Notes under the pieces: model-generated
The model's database searches: none
Seen by the model: only the letters and a program-made list of their open reading frames with translations
What the model was told of the DNA's origin: nothing
In this document: one piece after another, positions 1 through 12,500 of the stretch
How the letters are laid out: each line of letters begins with the position of its first letter
Numbering within the stretch: the first letter of the stretch is position 1
Position numbers and translations under genes: made by a program
Source of the DNA: Brassica napus
Lineage: Eukaryota; Streptophyta; Magnoliopsida; Brassicales; Brassicaceae
Reading direction: 5' to 3'
Assembly: GCF_020379485.1 (NCBI RefSeq)
Contig: NC_063437.1
Coordinates: forward strand, 15,339,726 to 15,403,725
Length of the DNA stretch: 64,000 bases

Positions 1-260
1 ACTCTTGTTTGTCTTTTGGGTTCCTGTTACTTGTCCGAAACCAAATTTTCCAGTTTGTATGCTCTCTTTAGTGTGTAAAGTTGAGTTTTTTCTCAGCCTG
101 TTGTTTGAAGTTTGAGGACTAAAGAGTCCTTTCTGTTAGTTCTGTATGGTATATTCATTCATACATGCATGAAGACCGTTTCTCAGAATCTAGGTTCAAG
201 ACTTGCATGACCCAGACTTGAATGTTTGATTCATTTACTGTAATTATATGTGGTTGGTGC

Positions 261-3200
261 AGATATGTGTTTGGTGTTGGCATCAGATTATAGAGATGGC
301 TGAGAAAGATAAGACAGAGGGACGCTGTCCTGCATGTCGAACTCCTTATGATAAGGAAAAGATTGTTGGAATGACTGCTAGCTGTGAAAGGTAGATCTTA
401 ACTTGAAAAACAAAAACAAATATTATTGTTCCTTTTAAACGTGTGAAGCCTAATCCTTTTTGTTCTGATGATGATTCACTAGTTTGGTTGCTGAACTTAA
501 CAATGACCGGAAAAAATCACACAAGGCCGCCAAGCCTAAAGCTGCTTCTGAGGGAAGGAAAGATCTAACTGGTGTGAGAGTCATTCAAAGAAACTTGGTT
601 TATGTTATGAGCTTGCCTTTCGATCTGGCAGATGAAGATGTAACTTCTCTCCTTTGGCATTCTATATTTTTTTCTAGAAAGGAAATCTACCTTTTCCCTC
701 TTATTAATCTGAGGTTTATTATATGTAAAAGCAGCGTTTTCAGAGGAGAGAGTACTTTGGTCAATATGGGAAAGTGGTGAAGGTAGCAATGTCTCGAACG
801 CAAGCAGGGGATATCCAACTATTTCCAAACGATTCCTGCAGTGTGTATGTATCATCATCAAACTGAGTAGACATGCTTACTTCTAGCAATCTTCATTGAA
901 CTAACATTTCCTTTCTTTTGTCTCCAAAACCAGATATATTACTTACTCCAAAGAGGAGGAAGCTATTCGATGTATCCGATCAGTGCATCAGTTTGCTTTG
1001 GATGGTAGAATCCTCAAGTATGTGATGGTTCCTTTTTTTCTTTTAAAGATTACTTACGGTAGAGTTTCTAATAATTTATTGGTGTCATTAGGGCATGTTT
1101 TGGGACCATGAAGTACTGTCATGCGTGGTTAAGAAACATGGTAAGCAGATAGATACTCTCTTGTTCTCTCTAAAAACTTGCATACAATCTTGTAAAAATG
1201 TCTTTTTGTTGTTGTTGCAGCCTTGTAACAATGCAGAATGCCTTTACTTGCATGAGATCGGCGCCCCAGAGGATAGTTTCACAAAAGATGAAACCGTATC
1301 AGTGCACATGAAGTAAACTAACCTCAACTATCCTGAAACTGTTTTCTTGCTTTTTATTTCTTAGTGAAGTATCTTTTAATTAACCTTACTAGATTCAGAT
1401 GTTAACTTGTTCACAATCTGTTTTTTTTTTTCTTACCTTTCATTCTTTATTGAGGCTGACAGGGACTTGATTTTGCATCAGTATGGTCTATATATGCTGT
1501 GCTTTGATTGGTGGTTATCTGACTCTTTTGTTATTTGAAAAGGGAAATTATTAAAGAGATTACTGGTGCGGTGGCTAATTTTCCGCGGCGTTCAGGATAT
1601 ATGTTACCTCCACCAGTGGATGATTTTGTTGATAGACAGATTCCAAAATGTGTTCCGAATGTAAGTTGCCAGCTCTTCTTGGAGTCTCTTGATGTATTTT
1701 CTTCTGCTGTCAGTGTCAGCATATTCATTATGCGTTTATGTATTTTCTTCTTGTTTTTCCTTTGCAGAATCCGCAGAGTGTGGCTAAAACTTCTCGCCCA
1801 AATAGTAGCAACGGCCGATCTGTTACTCTTCCTGCTGGAGCCTTATGGTACACTGAATCATTGTGTATAGATTTTTTATTTATTTTGTTAATTGTGTGCC
1901 TGCTTTTGTCTGTAACTTGTAACTGTTTTTTTCAGGGGAATGCATGCTTCAAGCCAGTCTTCGGTACCGAACACACCATCCTCTGGGGAACCCTTAAGAG
2001 ATAAAGTAGTCACAGATGAGAACCATACTCCATATGGCAATGCCTTGAAACTGCCAGAACCATTGAATAGCCAGGCTGATTTTCCAGAGCTTTCTTTGGT
2101 TAATAGGCCCCACACCAGTAATAGTAAGGCACTAGTTAGTGTGCCATCAGCTTGCACAGAATTTCCAGAGCCTGCTTCTAGAGGTATACAGAGTGTCTGC
2201 AGCGAGGCTGTGTCAGTGGATGCAGATAGTGTTGTGGATAGCTATGGAGGGCTAAGAAGGTCTGACAGTTCAGATGTTGATCAAGCTTCATCTCATACAG
2301 AAGTGTCCCGAGACTCTCTACAGCATTTCATCGATGAAACTAGAGAAGTGCGGCCATTAAAGAGGACAAATGAAGTGGTTGTTGTCCCCAGAGAAGAAGT
2401 TAATGCAGGCAGTGCTTTGAGGTCTCCATTGGTAACAGATATATCATCTTTCATTAGAGAAAGACTCAAGGATCCCGAAGTTTTTAGCTGTCAGCCCAAT
2501 AAATCTGGTTTCCTACGCACTATGCAGCCTTCTTCATCCCAGTATGATGAAACCAGGAGTCTGTTTGGATCCTCCTCGGCTGAAAGCAGAGGAATTAATA
2601 TAGCTTCCATCTCACATGGATATAACGAGATGCCACAGAGCGAGCCCAGTCGTTTAAATGGCAGTCTTAATCATTCTATTGGTTTTCCTGATAGAGGAAG
2701 GGAGACACAATCAGATGGAAACTCTAGGAGTGGAATAGATGACAGGATTGCAAATATATTGTCGTTAGATCTTGATGAATACTTGACATCAGCTCATAAC
2801 ATGTCGAAGCAACAACAGCTAGCCAGTTCCTGCGAAGTTAAGAACAGTCAATCCCGGTTTTCTTTTGCAAGGCAAGGTGAATCAAAGGATCAAGCTTTTG
2901 GATCTTATAACGTCTTCAACCATGGCAGTGACTTGTACAAGACTTCTTCAGAACAACAGAGTTCTGATTTGGATATGATTGGGATGTATAATGGTATTTC
3001 ATCAAGTTATCTCAAAGAAATGGATCATGTCACGCAGAACTCAGCTTTGCCCTCGTCTTATAAACCTCCTTGTGAGTGTGATTTCTCATTCTCTTACCTC
3101 AAGCTTCTAGGTGTTTTATATTATGCTTTTACTTCATGTTTATGAGACTCAATCTCCTTTTTTTTGTCTTGTAGCTGTTCCTAGATGTCCGGTTACAGCG

Positions 3201-3840
3201 CCACCTGGATTTTCAGTTGCAAGTCGACCTCCTCCTCCTCCAGGCTTTGCGTCAAATGGGAGAGAACAACAGACATTTAATGGCTTTTCAGGTAGTTTAT
3301 GTCTATATATGTTGTAGTTCACCTGTTCTCTGATATGTTGATCTTAGATAAGTTGAAAGTCTTGTTGTCCTTATTTGTGTAGGAAACCATCGTTATTCTG
3401 ACTCACCAGTGTACATAAACTCATATCATCAGTCACTTCCAACGGAAAACAATGGTGGTGTCAGAGATGTTCAGTTTATGGATCCTGCTATTATGGCTGT
3501 TGGTCAGGGCTTTGAGAATCCAAGCCTAGATTACCGATCAAACTTTCAAGGAAACACAAACTTGTTTGCAAAGGAGGCAAAGTTTCAACAGCAACATGCA
3601 GTGCAGAGCCCTTTGTCTTCGAATCAAAACTGTAGACTCACTGACTCTTTGGGAATGGCGTCAAGGTTTATAGATCAATCTCAAGGGAGTAATAGCATAC
3701 TATCTAGGAACATGGGCTTGCCTAATGGCCAGTGGGATGGGTTGAGCAACGAGATCCAAAGTCTAAACAGGCTACAGAACGAGAGGTTTACTGGGTCAAC
3801 AAACCGGATGATGAATTACAATGGGACTTTCAGGATTTAA
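261..3840 (+). CDS. NOT4-like RING/RRM/CCCH protein (CNOT4 homologue), 5' end outside the window
   Basis: Exons read by frame and GT-AG signals: 261-390, 483-639, 735-844, 934-1017, 1092-1140, 1221-1312, 1543-1660, 1768-1847, 1936-3071, 3175-3291, 3383-3840; the phases join without a stop. The first visible exon encodes the second half of a C4C4-type RING (ICVWCWHQI, then CPACRTPYDKEK). An RRM follows (YVMSLPF, then VYITYSKEEEA) and a CCCH finger (CHAWLRN, CNNAECLYLH). The long last third is Ser/Gln-rich and low in complexity, with a PPPPPGF stretch. This is the plan of NOT4, the E3 ligase subunit of the CCR4-NOT deadenylase. The first RING cysteines lie upstream, behind the intron at 1-260. 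Exon 3 could also start at 744 (a second in-frame AG), which removes three residues. Arabidopsis At2g28540 is the expected orthologue, from memory. Confidence 0.9.
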
Positions 3841-4185
3841 ACACCACATGTCAGAATCAGTCAGTGAGCCATCAGTAGTCTTGTGTCTTAGCTTCTGGTT
3901 ACTTAGAAACTGAGCCAAAAGAGTGGTGGTTGTAAAAAAAAAGCTTTAGGAATTTTTATTGGTTTATTATGCATTTCATTATTAACATTTTCTTTGGTTT
4001 TTAAAGTATGTCAAATATGATTTTCAATTAGGAGGGTACATAAGATTTTGTCTTGAGTTGAATTTTTCTTTTTAAAACTTTATTGACACCAAAATCCAAA
4101 TTTCAACTTGATTATAATAACATGAGATCTACGGAGGAATTACTAATTTATTAACACTGGCTTACTATTAATTAGTAAATGTATT
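3841..4185. other. 3' flank of the NOT4-like gene
   Basis: No coding signal. The first ~150 bases, AT-rich with an A-run at 3935-3942, probably hold the 3' UTR and poly(A) site. The rest is plain intergenic DNA up to the RAD51B-derived duplicate. Confidence 0.5.
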
Positions 4186-4219
4186 TTGGTCAGAAAAATA
4201 GTCGAACATAGCATAATAA

Positions 4220-5553
4220 ACTGCAGTAACATGAAAGCAGCCCTAGTGACTTACCATCGTTTTTTGTATCAATCTTTATTCCACTGCGAGCAGTCTCCAT
4301 TGAAGTTAATCATGTCGCTGTGCCCTGTAGGGGTGGGCGTTCGGGTACCCGTTCGGGTTCGGATCGGGTATTTCGGATTTTCGGGTATTTCGGTATAGAG
4401 GTGTAGAACCCGTTCGGGTATTTCTGTACTTCGGGTCGGGTTCGGGTATTTTAATTTCGGTTTCGGTTATTTCGGATCGGGTTCGGATATTTAGATTTTG
4501 AAGAAAAAAAAATGAAAATTTTCATTTCTCAAATTTCTTGTATCTAAATATATAACTTTTCACTTAACTATTTTTTATTTTTAATAGATTGCATGGTTAA
4601 TAGATTTGGACATAACATTTTCAAACTAAAAAGACATTAATTTGGTTATTGTTTTTAAATTTTGGATGTAACTTTTTGTTAATTGCTGAAATAAAAAGTT
4701 TGACATGCATTTTAAGCGAATAACAAATCATCTTCTACGTAATTGTATGTATATCATATGAATTTAAAGTATGTGTAGTATCAATATAAATATTTTATAT
4801 AAAATGAAAGATGTAAACTATAAATATAAGGTTAATTATCATATGTTCGGTTATTTTCGGATATCCATTCGGGTTCGGATATTACCCGTTCGGGTTCGGA
4901 TATCCAATCTCTCCTAATTCAATACCCGTTCGGATATTTTGCTACTTCGGTTCGGATTTCGGTTCGGGTTTTTCGGATCGGGTTCGGGTGCCACTTCGGA
5001 TTTCGGGTAAAATGCCCACCCCTAGTGCCCTGCATTGTCCTCAGCTTATAGTGTTAGCCTGTTAGGCCTTTTATACTGTAATATGATTCACTCTCTGACA
5101 TAAGATAATACCTCGAGCATGAATATTGTTGATTCCTGGGCCTTTCAGTTCAGCCCCGTCATCGCTGAACAATGAGATTCCTTCTGATGTTATATGGAAA
5201 GGGAAGGCTAGAGGAGGGGACATAGGAGATTTTGCAACCTTGATGATTCTCTGACCTTCAAAAACGTGAAAACCAAACCATATGAATGAAACATTCTTCC
5301 TAGTTACTGTGACCTTACAAATGCTTAACGTACCTGACTTGGCTTCAAGAACCAACCGGATGGTTACAGCATGATCCCAGTTAATCCCCAACGCAGCAAC
5401 AAGGTGAGAATCATACGTCCTTGTGTGTTCTTGAAATCTATCTTTCATGTTAGCTGTTACAGACAAAATATATGATTGTGGTAGACTGCACTGATGAAGT
5501 CAACACAACACTACTGTACCTTTGAAGGAATATGTGCAAATTCAGCAAGTGAT
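4220..5553 (-). pseudogene. Partial tandem duplicate of RAD51B (last four exons), broken
   Basis: This stretch copies the 3' part of the RAD51B gene at 7353-9430. Exon 11 (5112-5255, 144 nt) and exon 10 (5334-5453, 120 nt) keep the parent lengths and encode DSHLVAALGINW and GQRIIKVAKSPMSPP. Exon 9 (5520-5553) has lost about 58 nt of its 92, which shifts the frame. The last exon has a changed stop (tcg taa has become tcg cag) and is separated from exon 11 by a 697-bp transposon. There is no Walker A or Walker B region and no start. It is most simply a dead 3'-terminal duplicate lying just downstream of its parent. Sharing of the splice sites shows it arose from DNA, not from a processed mRNA. 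Confidence 0.85.
4328..5024. mobile_element. Non-autonomous hAT-type element (697 bp) with 8-bp TSD
   Basis: The ends are inverted: taggggtgggc at 4328 and gcccaccccta at 5014-5024. They are flanked by the perfect 8-bp duplication gtgccctg (4320-4327 and 5025-5032). Subterminal regions are dense in ttcgggt and cggatat words in both orientations, and the centre is AT-rich with no ORF. An 8-bp TSD and a GGGGTGGGC-type terminus point to hAT. The paralogous site near 7388-7400 holds a single gtgccctg with no insert, so the empty allele is visible in the same window. Confidence 0.9.
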
Positions 5554-5559
5554 CTGTAA

Positions 5560-7220
5560 AATGGCAGGGAATAATTTATCAATGTTTTTTTGTAACGGAT
5601 TAAATATCAATGTTAAAGATGAAGTACGATAAAAATGGTTATGTAAGAATGATAAAAATGAATAATATATCATTAATGACAATCATATATTTAATTTGAA
5701 TACGAATAGCAATTTGTGTAATATTTTATATGAAACCAAAGTTGTTTTTATAATGTACCTTTTAAAATTTGAAAAACCTTTGGCAAAAAATGTACCTCTT
5801 AATAGATTAGATTTTGATAACAAATCCATATTTATTGTTGTGATAATGGTTAGTTTATTGTTGGGATATGATCAAGTTCATACAAAAACACATTTAATAA
5901 AATTTCTAAGGAACTGTCCAACTATAAAAATCACATATGAAACATGTTGTGTATTTATGATTTACTAGTACTTCTAATCCGTGTTTTAAAACTCAAGATT
6001 ATTTTTATGTAAATTTTTATTTCAATCAAACATATATTTTATTTTATTTTTACATACTGTTTTGGTGTATATCTTTTGGTAATAATTTAAATTTTGTTGA
6101 CAGTTTTATTTTTAAGTATATGATATATATAATTAACTAAATTTTAACTTATTTTAAATATAAAATATTTTTATTTTATTTTTATGTGTTTTCTATTTTT
6201 ATGAAAAATAAAAAATATATTTATGAAAATGAATACGAAACTGCAAAGGATGCGGCTAGTCAACCATCGTTGAAGTCACAATCGTCTCTAGTCCGTAGAA
6301 GGATCTAAAGAAACAAGACATGAATAAATGCAGAGACACATACAATAGGCATGTATATGTTTGATTACAGATTTAATAGGTTCATCTAAGTAGAAGAATA
6401 TGAATAAGTCAAGAATCTGAAATAAAGAATCACTTAGGAGGCGGACGAGAGTGTAAATTGGCAGAAGTAACATATATAAGATTGTTAGAATTTACAAAGC
6501 CTATGTGTTATTAGTTTATGGATTTTTACATTTGCAATAAAATCTAATGTTATTGGTTTATTAATTTTATAAATTTATATAAAATGGTTTTTAAAAAAAT
6601 AATAATAATTTTAATGATTCTACAAATCTATTAAAGTTACTGTTATTGGATATTATATTCTTAACCATTTAACACATATTATATGATTTTGAAAATAATA
6701 CATATGTTTTTAGATTATTTAAAATTTAAAATTATTATAGTAATTTCTTTTCATAGAATTTCACAATGCACAAAATTCTCTCCAATTCTTTTTAAATTTC
6801 AACAAATCTCTAAACTCAACAAATTCTATATAAGTATAACTCCCATAACACCTCGAAAGTTAATAACACTAGTTTGCTTTTGTTCTGTGGCAAAACATAT
6901 GAAAAGGTAGTAATCATTAATTACTAATAAAGATGTGTTGTTTCAGTTATGTTTAGAGTATCCTATTACACCAACTAAAAATATTAAAATTGTAGAAATT
7001 AATATATAACGTTTGAAGAGACTGGACTCATTATTAAGGGTATAGAGATGAAGCGATTTCCGAAATTTTGAAAGTATCTATGATCCACTTCATTTTTTGG
7101 ATCAGCATTTTATGATTCATATTTACTTTGTTATAATCTAAGTATTAAGTAAGTATTTGGATACTGACAACGTATATATAAAAAAAATACAGGACAACCC
7201 TTTACCAAATAATAAATAGA
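5560..7220. other. AT-rich spacer between the RAD51B duplicate and RAD51B
   Basis: I see no gene. Short ORFs such as 5696-5968 lack any family resemblance and have AT-driven composition. A possible small MITE lies at 6505-6869 and is listed separately. Confidence 0.5.
6505..6869. mobile_element. Possible MITE with imperfect terminal inverted repeats
   Basis: The left end starts gtgttattagttt and the right end finishes ttaataacac, flanked by ta dinucleotides. The interior is AT-rich and non-coding. The terminal match is short, so superfamily is not assigned. Confidence 0.35.
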
Positions 7221-7352
7221 CTGTAGTATTGTGAAAGCAGTGCCGGTTAAACTGTCTGAAACATTAGCTTTTCTAAGAAAGTTTAATTGAACTAATGACC
7301 CACTATTAATGTTTGTATCAGCACGCCGTTGATTCGCCTTTGCTTTATTCCA

Positions 7353-9430
7353 TTACGAGCAGTCCCCGTTAAAGTTAATCATGTCGCTGTGCCCTGCATA
7401 GTCCTCATCTATAGTATTAGACCTTTTATATTTGAAACAATACTAACTCTGCGACGTAACAGGGGATCGATAATACCTCGAGCATGAATGTTGTTGATTC
7501 CTGGGCCTTTCAGCTCAGTCCCCTCATCGCTGAGCAATGAGATTCCTGCTGATGTTATATGGAACGGGAACGCTAGAGGAGGTGACATAGGAGATTTTGC
7601 AACCTTGATGATTCTCTGACCTTCAAAAACGTGAAAACCAAACCACATGAATGAAACATTCTTGCTAGTTACTGTGACCTTACAAATGCTTTAACGTACC
7701 GGACTTGGATTCAAGAACCAACCGGATAGTTACAGCGTGAGCCCAGTTGATCCCTAAAGCAGCAACGAGGTGAGAATCATACGTCCTTGTGTGTTCTTGA
7801 AATCCATCTTTCAGTTTAGCTGTTACAGAGAAAATATATGATTGTGGTAGAGTGCAACAAAACAGTAAGAAGACACTTCAGTTTCTGGGGACTGTACCTT
7901 GGAAAGAATACTGACTAGTCTCATCTCGGTTTTGAGATCTAACTTGATTAGTCACCACTATAGGAATCCGTGCAAATTCAGCAAGCGATCTACATGGGAA
8001 TCAACATCAATGTTAAAGATGAAGTGCTCATGTGAATGGTACAATCAAAGCTTAGACTACAATTCATACTTTAAGAAAGAAATATGCCAACCCAACTGAT
8101 GTTGCTGTCTCTGAGCTCCAGGTTTGTTTTCACTGAAAATCAATCATTTATTTAGTAAAAAACAAATACTTTGTTACTAAGGTTAGGAGGAAATAGAGAT
8201 TAGACTAACCCTGAAAGAAGAGCTGTCATACTATCAATCACCAGCAGCTTCACTTGGTTTTTAAGAATCGATTCCTTGAGTTCTTGTATACTGCTGATTA
8301 CAAAGAGAAGCATGATAATAGTTCATAGCAGATGATTACAAAGGTATCTAACACACCTTTGAGTAAAGTCGGATAAAGAAGTTGGCCGTAACACAAGGAT
8401 TCTTCCTGCCATCTGCACTGCCAATAAGTTATGTAAGCAAATCTGAAACATGAGATGACTTTACCAAAAAAAGGGAATAGCAACAAACCTCTTGTGCCAT
8501 TCCTTTAAGGTGAAACACTTCAGGGAAGCTCTTCAATCCCATCTCTATCACCCTGATGAATGAATACACACTCTTGAGAGCTTCATGCACAAGAAAGATG
8601 TACGCAAAAAAGAAAAGAAGAAAGCAGTTTTACCTTCTTGAACTAAACTTGGACTCAACGTCTATGTATATCACACGACCATCTAAACCTCCATAAGCTT
8701 TAGGAAACGAAGCTGATAGAGCAAGCTTCATGCAAAACTGCACAATACAAAGACATAGAACCTTTACCATATGCAAAAACCACACTCAAGTAAAGCTACA
8801 GATAACGGAGAAGGAGAAGGCCGGTCCTGAGCAAAGCCTAATGAAACATTCACCTATAACCCTTTACTAGATCGCCTACTGCCCCCAAAATCTCAGGACC
8901 GGCCCCTACGTTTGACAATAGCATTGTGAAAGTACCTGTGATTTACCAATACCAGGAGGGCCTACTAACTCAGTAAGAACACCAAAGGGTATGCCACCAC
9001 ACAAGGCTGAGTCCAACCCCTTCAAATGGGTTGGAAGATGCCCCGATAAATGCTCGTTTTCGACCTTTTGCTCCAGCAAAGATCGAGCCTTTACAACCAT
9101 TATCAAAGGTTCAGATTATAAAAGCTTAGTTCATAAGGAGAAAAGAGCTGCTTTTTACGGATAGACATGGAGGAGAAGCAGCTTCACTGATGAGTCTAAC
9201 AGCTGATTGTATCTCCTTCATTCCAACGTCTAGAAGCTCCATCAACTCAAACTCCGTCATAGACAATGCATCCTAACAAAAAAAAGCAATTGGGTTTCAT
9301 CGGATGAAGAAGATATGATTATATAAAGTGTATCGGAAGGTTAAACCTTGGCGGTGATGATGTTTCGCGCGGCGAATATGTTTGAGATTCTCTTGTGAAG
9401 GTCCATTTCTCCGATGAGCTTGTTCGCCAT
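7353..9430 (-). CDS. RAD51B: DNA repair protein RAD51B (RecA/RAD51 paralogue)
   Basis: Twelve exons on the minus strand: 9430-9347, 9272-9159, 9088-8936, 8737-8634, 8552-8489, 8412-8357, 8290-8210, 8132-8070, 7989-7898, 7819-7700, 7620-7477, 7393-7353. They sum to 1116 nt, or 371 residues plus stop, which is the length I recall for the Arabidopsis protein. Walker A GPPGIGKS lies at residues ~109-116 and Walker B LLVID at ~207-211. The start MANKLI and the end FNGDCS fit the family. RAD51B is a RAD51-paralogue ATPase of the BCDX2 complex that supports RAD51 filaments in somatic recombination and limits meiotic crossovers. All splice sites are GT-AG. Its 3' exons are duplicated downstream at 4220-5553. 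Intron 3 holds a 90-bp MITE. Confidence 0.95.
8818..8907. mobile_element. 90-bp palindromic MITE remnant in RAD51B intron 3
   Basis: The ends are inverted copies: aggccggtcctgag at 8818 and ctcaggaccggcccct ending at 8907. The type resembles the hAT-like GGGCCGG termini also seen at 58573-58922. No clean target-site duplication is visible. It sits between exon 3 and exon 4 and leaves the splice sites intact. Confidence 0.6.
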
Positions 9431-9515
9431 CTTCTATCTCCGTCTCCGTCTCCGGCGTCGGAATAAGTTTCGTCAGGTGGAGGAGATTAGAGAAGCCTCT
9501 TTACCAAACTAATTT

Positions 9516-9543
9516 TGGGCCTACAAATAAAAGCCCAGGCCCA
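9516..9543 (-). promoter_or_regulatory. Cluster of site II (TGGGCY) elements upstream of RAD51B
   Basis: Three TGGGCC/TGGGCT-type words occur within 28 bp (9516-9521, 9532-9537, 9538-9543), about 90-115 bp upstream of the RAD51B ATG. Site II elements bind TCP factors and are common in plant genes expressed in dividing cells. Function here is inferred from position only. Confidence 0.5.
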
Positions 9544-12500
9544 TTTACAAATATGTAAAATATTTGATATTATAAATGATTCACCGTCGGCGTAATCATC
9601 GAGATTATGTTAAAGTGAAGCGATTCACAGTTTATATTCTACAATTTCAAAATAAGTCACTCAATCGCCATACCATAGTCATTAGTCGATCTTATTGTAA
9701 AGGTACAAAAATTCATCCAAGAAATTAAAGTTCATTAAAACGAAAAATCTAAAATCTAAAGCAAGTTAAAAAATAAAAGAGGCATAATCGAAATGGAAGG
9801 CTTGAACTCAAATGCATTCGAAATGAATGATACACTCCTATCTTATCTTACACGGTCGAGTCCAACAAATTATTCACGATGTTTTGACATTGGAATAAAT
9901 GCAACTACTATCAGATCATGCAGACTAGTTTTATGGTTTCAAACTATAAAAATGAAAACCAATTCGTTTCTTTCTACTTCACCAAAGTTTGTGATTGAGA
10001 CCTAAAGGAACAAAAAAATTAACGAAGCATGCAAGAAAAATGAGAAATCAAGTATAATAGTAGAAAATGACCCAAAACACACACAGAAATTATGTATCAT
10101 GATTACTGCAATCCTGCAATCATTTATTATTAATCGTAGGTACATAAAAATATAAAGTAGTTTAAAATTATGGTAAATAATATACAACTAAGTTAAGAAT
10201 CGCACCTTCCGCGGAATGAATATTATATTTAAAAATTATTTTATGTATTTTATGTTTTTTACATATGATGAAATAATACATATATATTGAATGATTAAAA
10301 AATCAGTAACATAACATATATAATTAAATTGGTACAAACATATAAATAAATTTATTAACCCAAACAATATTTTTTTTCTATTTGATAGGATATATAATTA
10401 AATTTAAATGATATTAACATGTATAGTATATTTTAATATTAGTGTCTACTATAAGATTCTTTCTATTTGTATGGTTTTTTGATCAATTTTATTTTTTATA
10501 GCAAAAATTTTAAATTACTGATAACAAAATTTTCATTGTGGGATTAATAGTTTTAGTATTTTTTATTTAAAAAAAAAGTTGTAAATGTTTGTTCAAAGCT
10601 TTTATCAAAAAGAAAATTGTTCAAACTAAATTTTGAAATTAAAATTCATGTATTTTACATGGTATATAGTTTAATTTAAAATGATATAGATAGCTTTTAA
10701 TCTTAATAATTATTAAATGAGACTTTCTACTTATATGATTTTGTAATCATTTGTATATTGTCATAACAAAAATTTTAAGCAAATAACAAAATTTGAATTT
10801 GAGGCTTTTAATACTTTTAGTAATTTATAGTCATTTTTTAAAATTTAATATATAACATATAGAGAAATTTTAATTAGTCAAAATCATTAATTGTCATATA
10901 TATTTTAGCGATATTAGGAAATTCCGTAACTTTTATTTAGAGAAATAAAATAACATTAATAATGAATTTATGATTATTTTAATAAAAAATTTATCATATA
11001 TTTTGATGGACCAACATATTTCTCTAGATATTTTAAGAATTATTCTAATGATGACAAGTGTTTACAAAATAATGTTTCTCAATTAATATATAAGAGATTT
11101 AGATATGGTAAATGGAATTATGGTCCACGGTTTCATGTTATTATTAGATATAGCTAGTGTTTAAGGTGGTCGTGTTTGTGGTTAGTCTTTATTTTTATGG
11201 CATTCGTCGAAGTTAAATGATGTGGTTTACCATTGATCATGACAAAAGAACTTGATAGGAAACTACTTATTATTAGTTTATAATTTCAGTTAATTTGACA
11301 TTAACATTCTTTTGACTAATAACCGAATAATATCATTACAGAAACATATTAACAATATTTTAGATGCACTTTTTTCTTTTAGATATGCCACTTGAAAGAG
11401 ATTTTGTATGCTTTACAATGGGGCCATAACAATTAAATAAGGGCGGTGGATGAAATTGGGATATTTATTTGACCAACTTATCTTTATGGATTTTCTGAGT
11501 CTTTGAATCTGAATTTCCTGGAATATATGTTACCCTAGTGGTGTTGCTGAATATCGGATCGGATCGCATGATGTATGAAAATGTAATTGCTTGTTGACTT
11601 GTCTTTAAAAGAAAATCTTGCACATAGTTTAAAACTCGGCATTTGTGTATTTTAGTAACTTGCAATTAAATATTCAAAAATACAATTTTAAAACTCATTT
11701 AAAATTCACTGTTATTAAACTTGACATTTCATAAAATAATATGAAAGTTACTATTATTGAAAATATTTATTTTGTAGAGTTTTAAAGTTTTTAAATGGTT
11801 TTTAGAATGTTTGTATAGTGTATTTTAGTTAATATTTTAAAAACAAAATTTCATGGTTTTAGATGATGTTTTAAAGTGGTTTAACAAAATCATTTTTAAG
11901 TTTCTAGTTTATATAAAGTCATCTAAAAACTTATTAAAATCAAATTATCTCAAACTTTAAATTGAATACACCTTCGAAATTATCAAAACATGATGAAAGC
12001 ATAATATTTACACCAAAAAAGACATGATGAAAGTTTCTTTAGAAGAATTTATTTATGAGACACCAAAAAAATACTTATAATTTTATGTTTATATTCAAAA
12101 GACTATATTAATACAATTTTGTGCTGAAAACTACTAATGCGGATATTCTTGTAGTTATTCTAGAATGAAGTATTGTTAGAGAAAAAAAAAGTTACTCCTG
12201 CAAAATTCCAAATGCATGTGATGTGCTAGAGTGCACTAACGAAAACCACAAGGCAATATATCGACAAAACATCAAGAGAAGGAAACCAACTAAATTTCAC
12301 AAAATTCAATGTCAAAACACAGTGTCACACTTAAACGTGTATCCGCTCCACACATGTATTTTGTCTCAACAATTGCAATAACATATTTAAATTGAAACGT
12401 GTAGAAATTAGTTAGTCCTACAAAATTTTAACGTTCGGTTTATTAATAATAAAATAAATTTTTTTTTACTGAACGTTTAATAACAGAAATATTTCACTCT

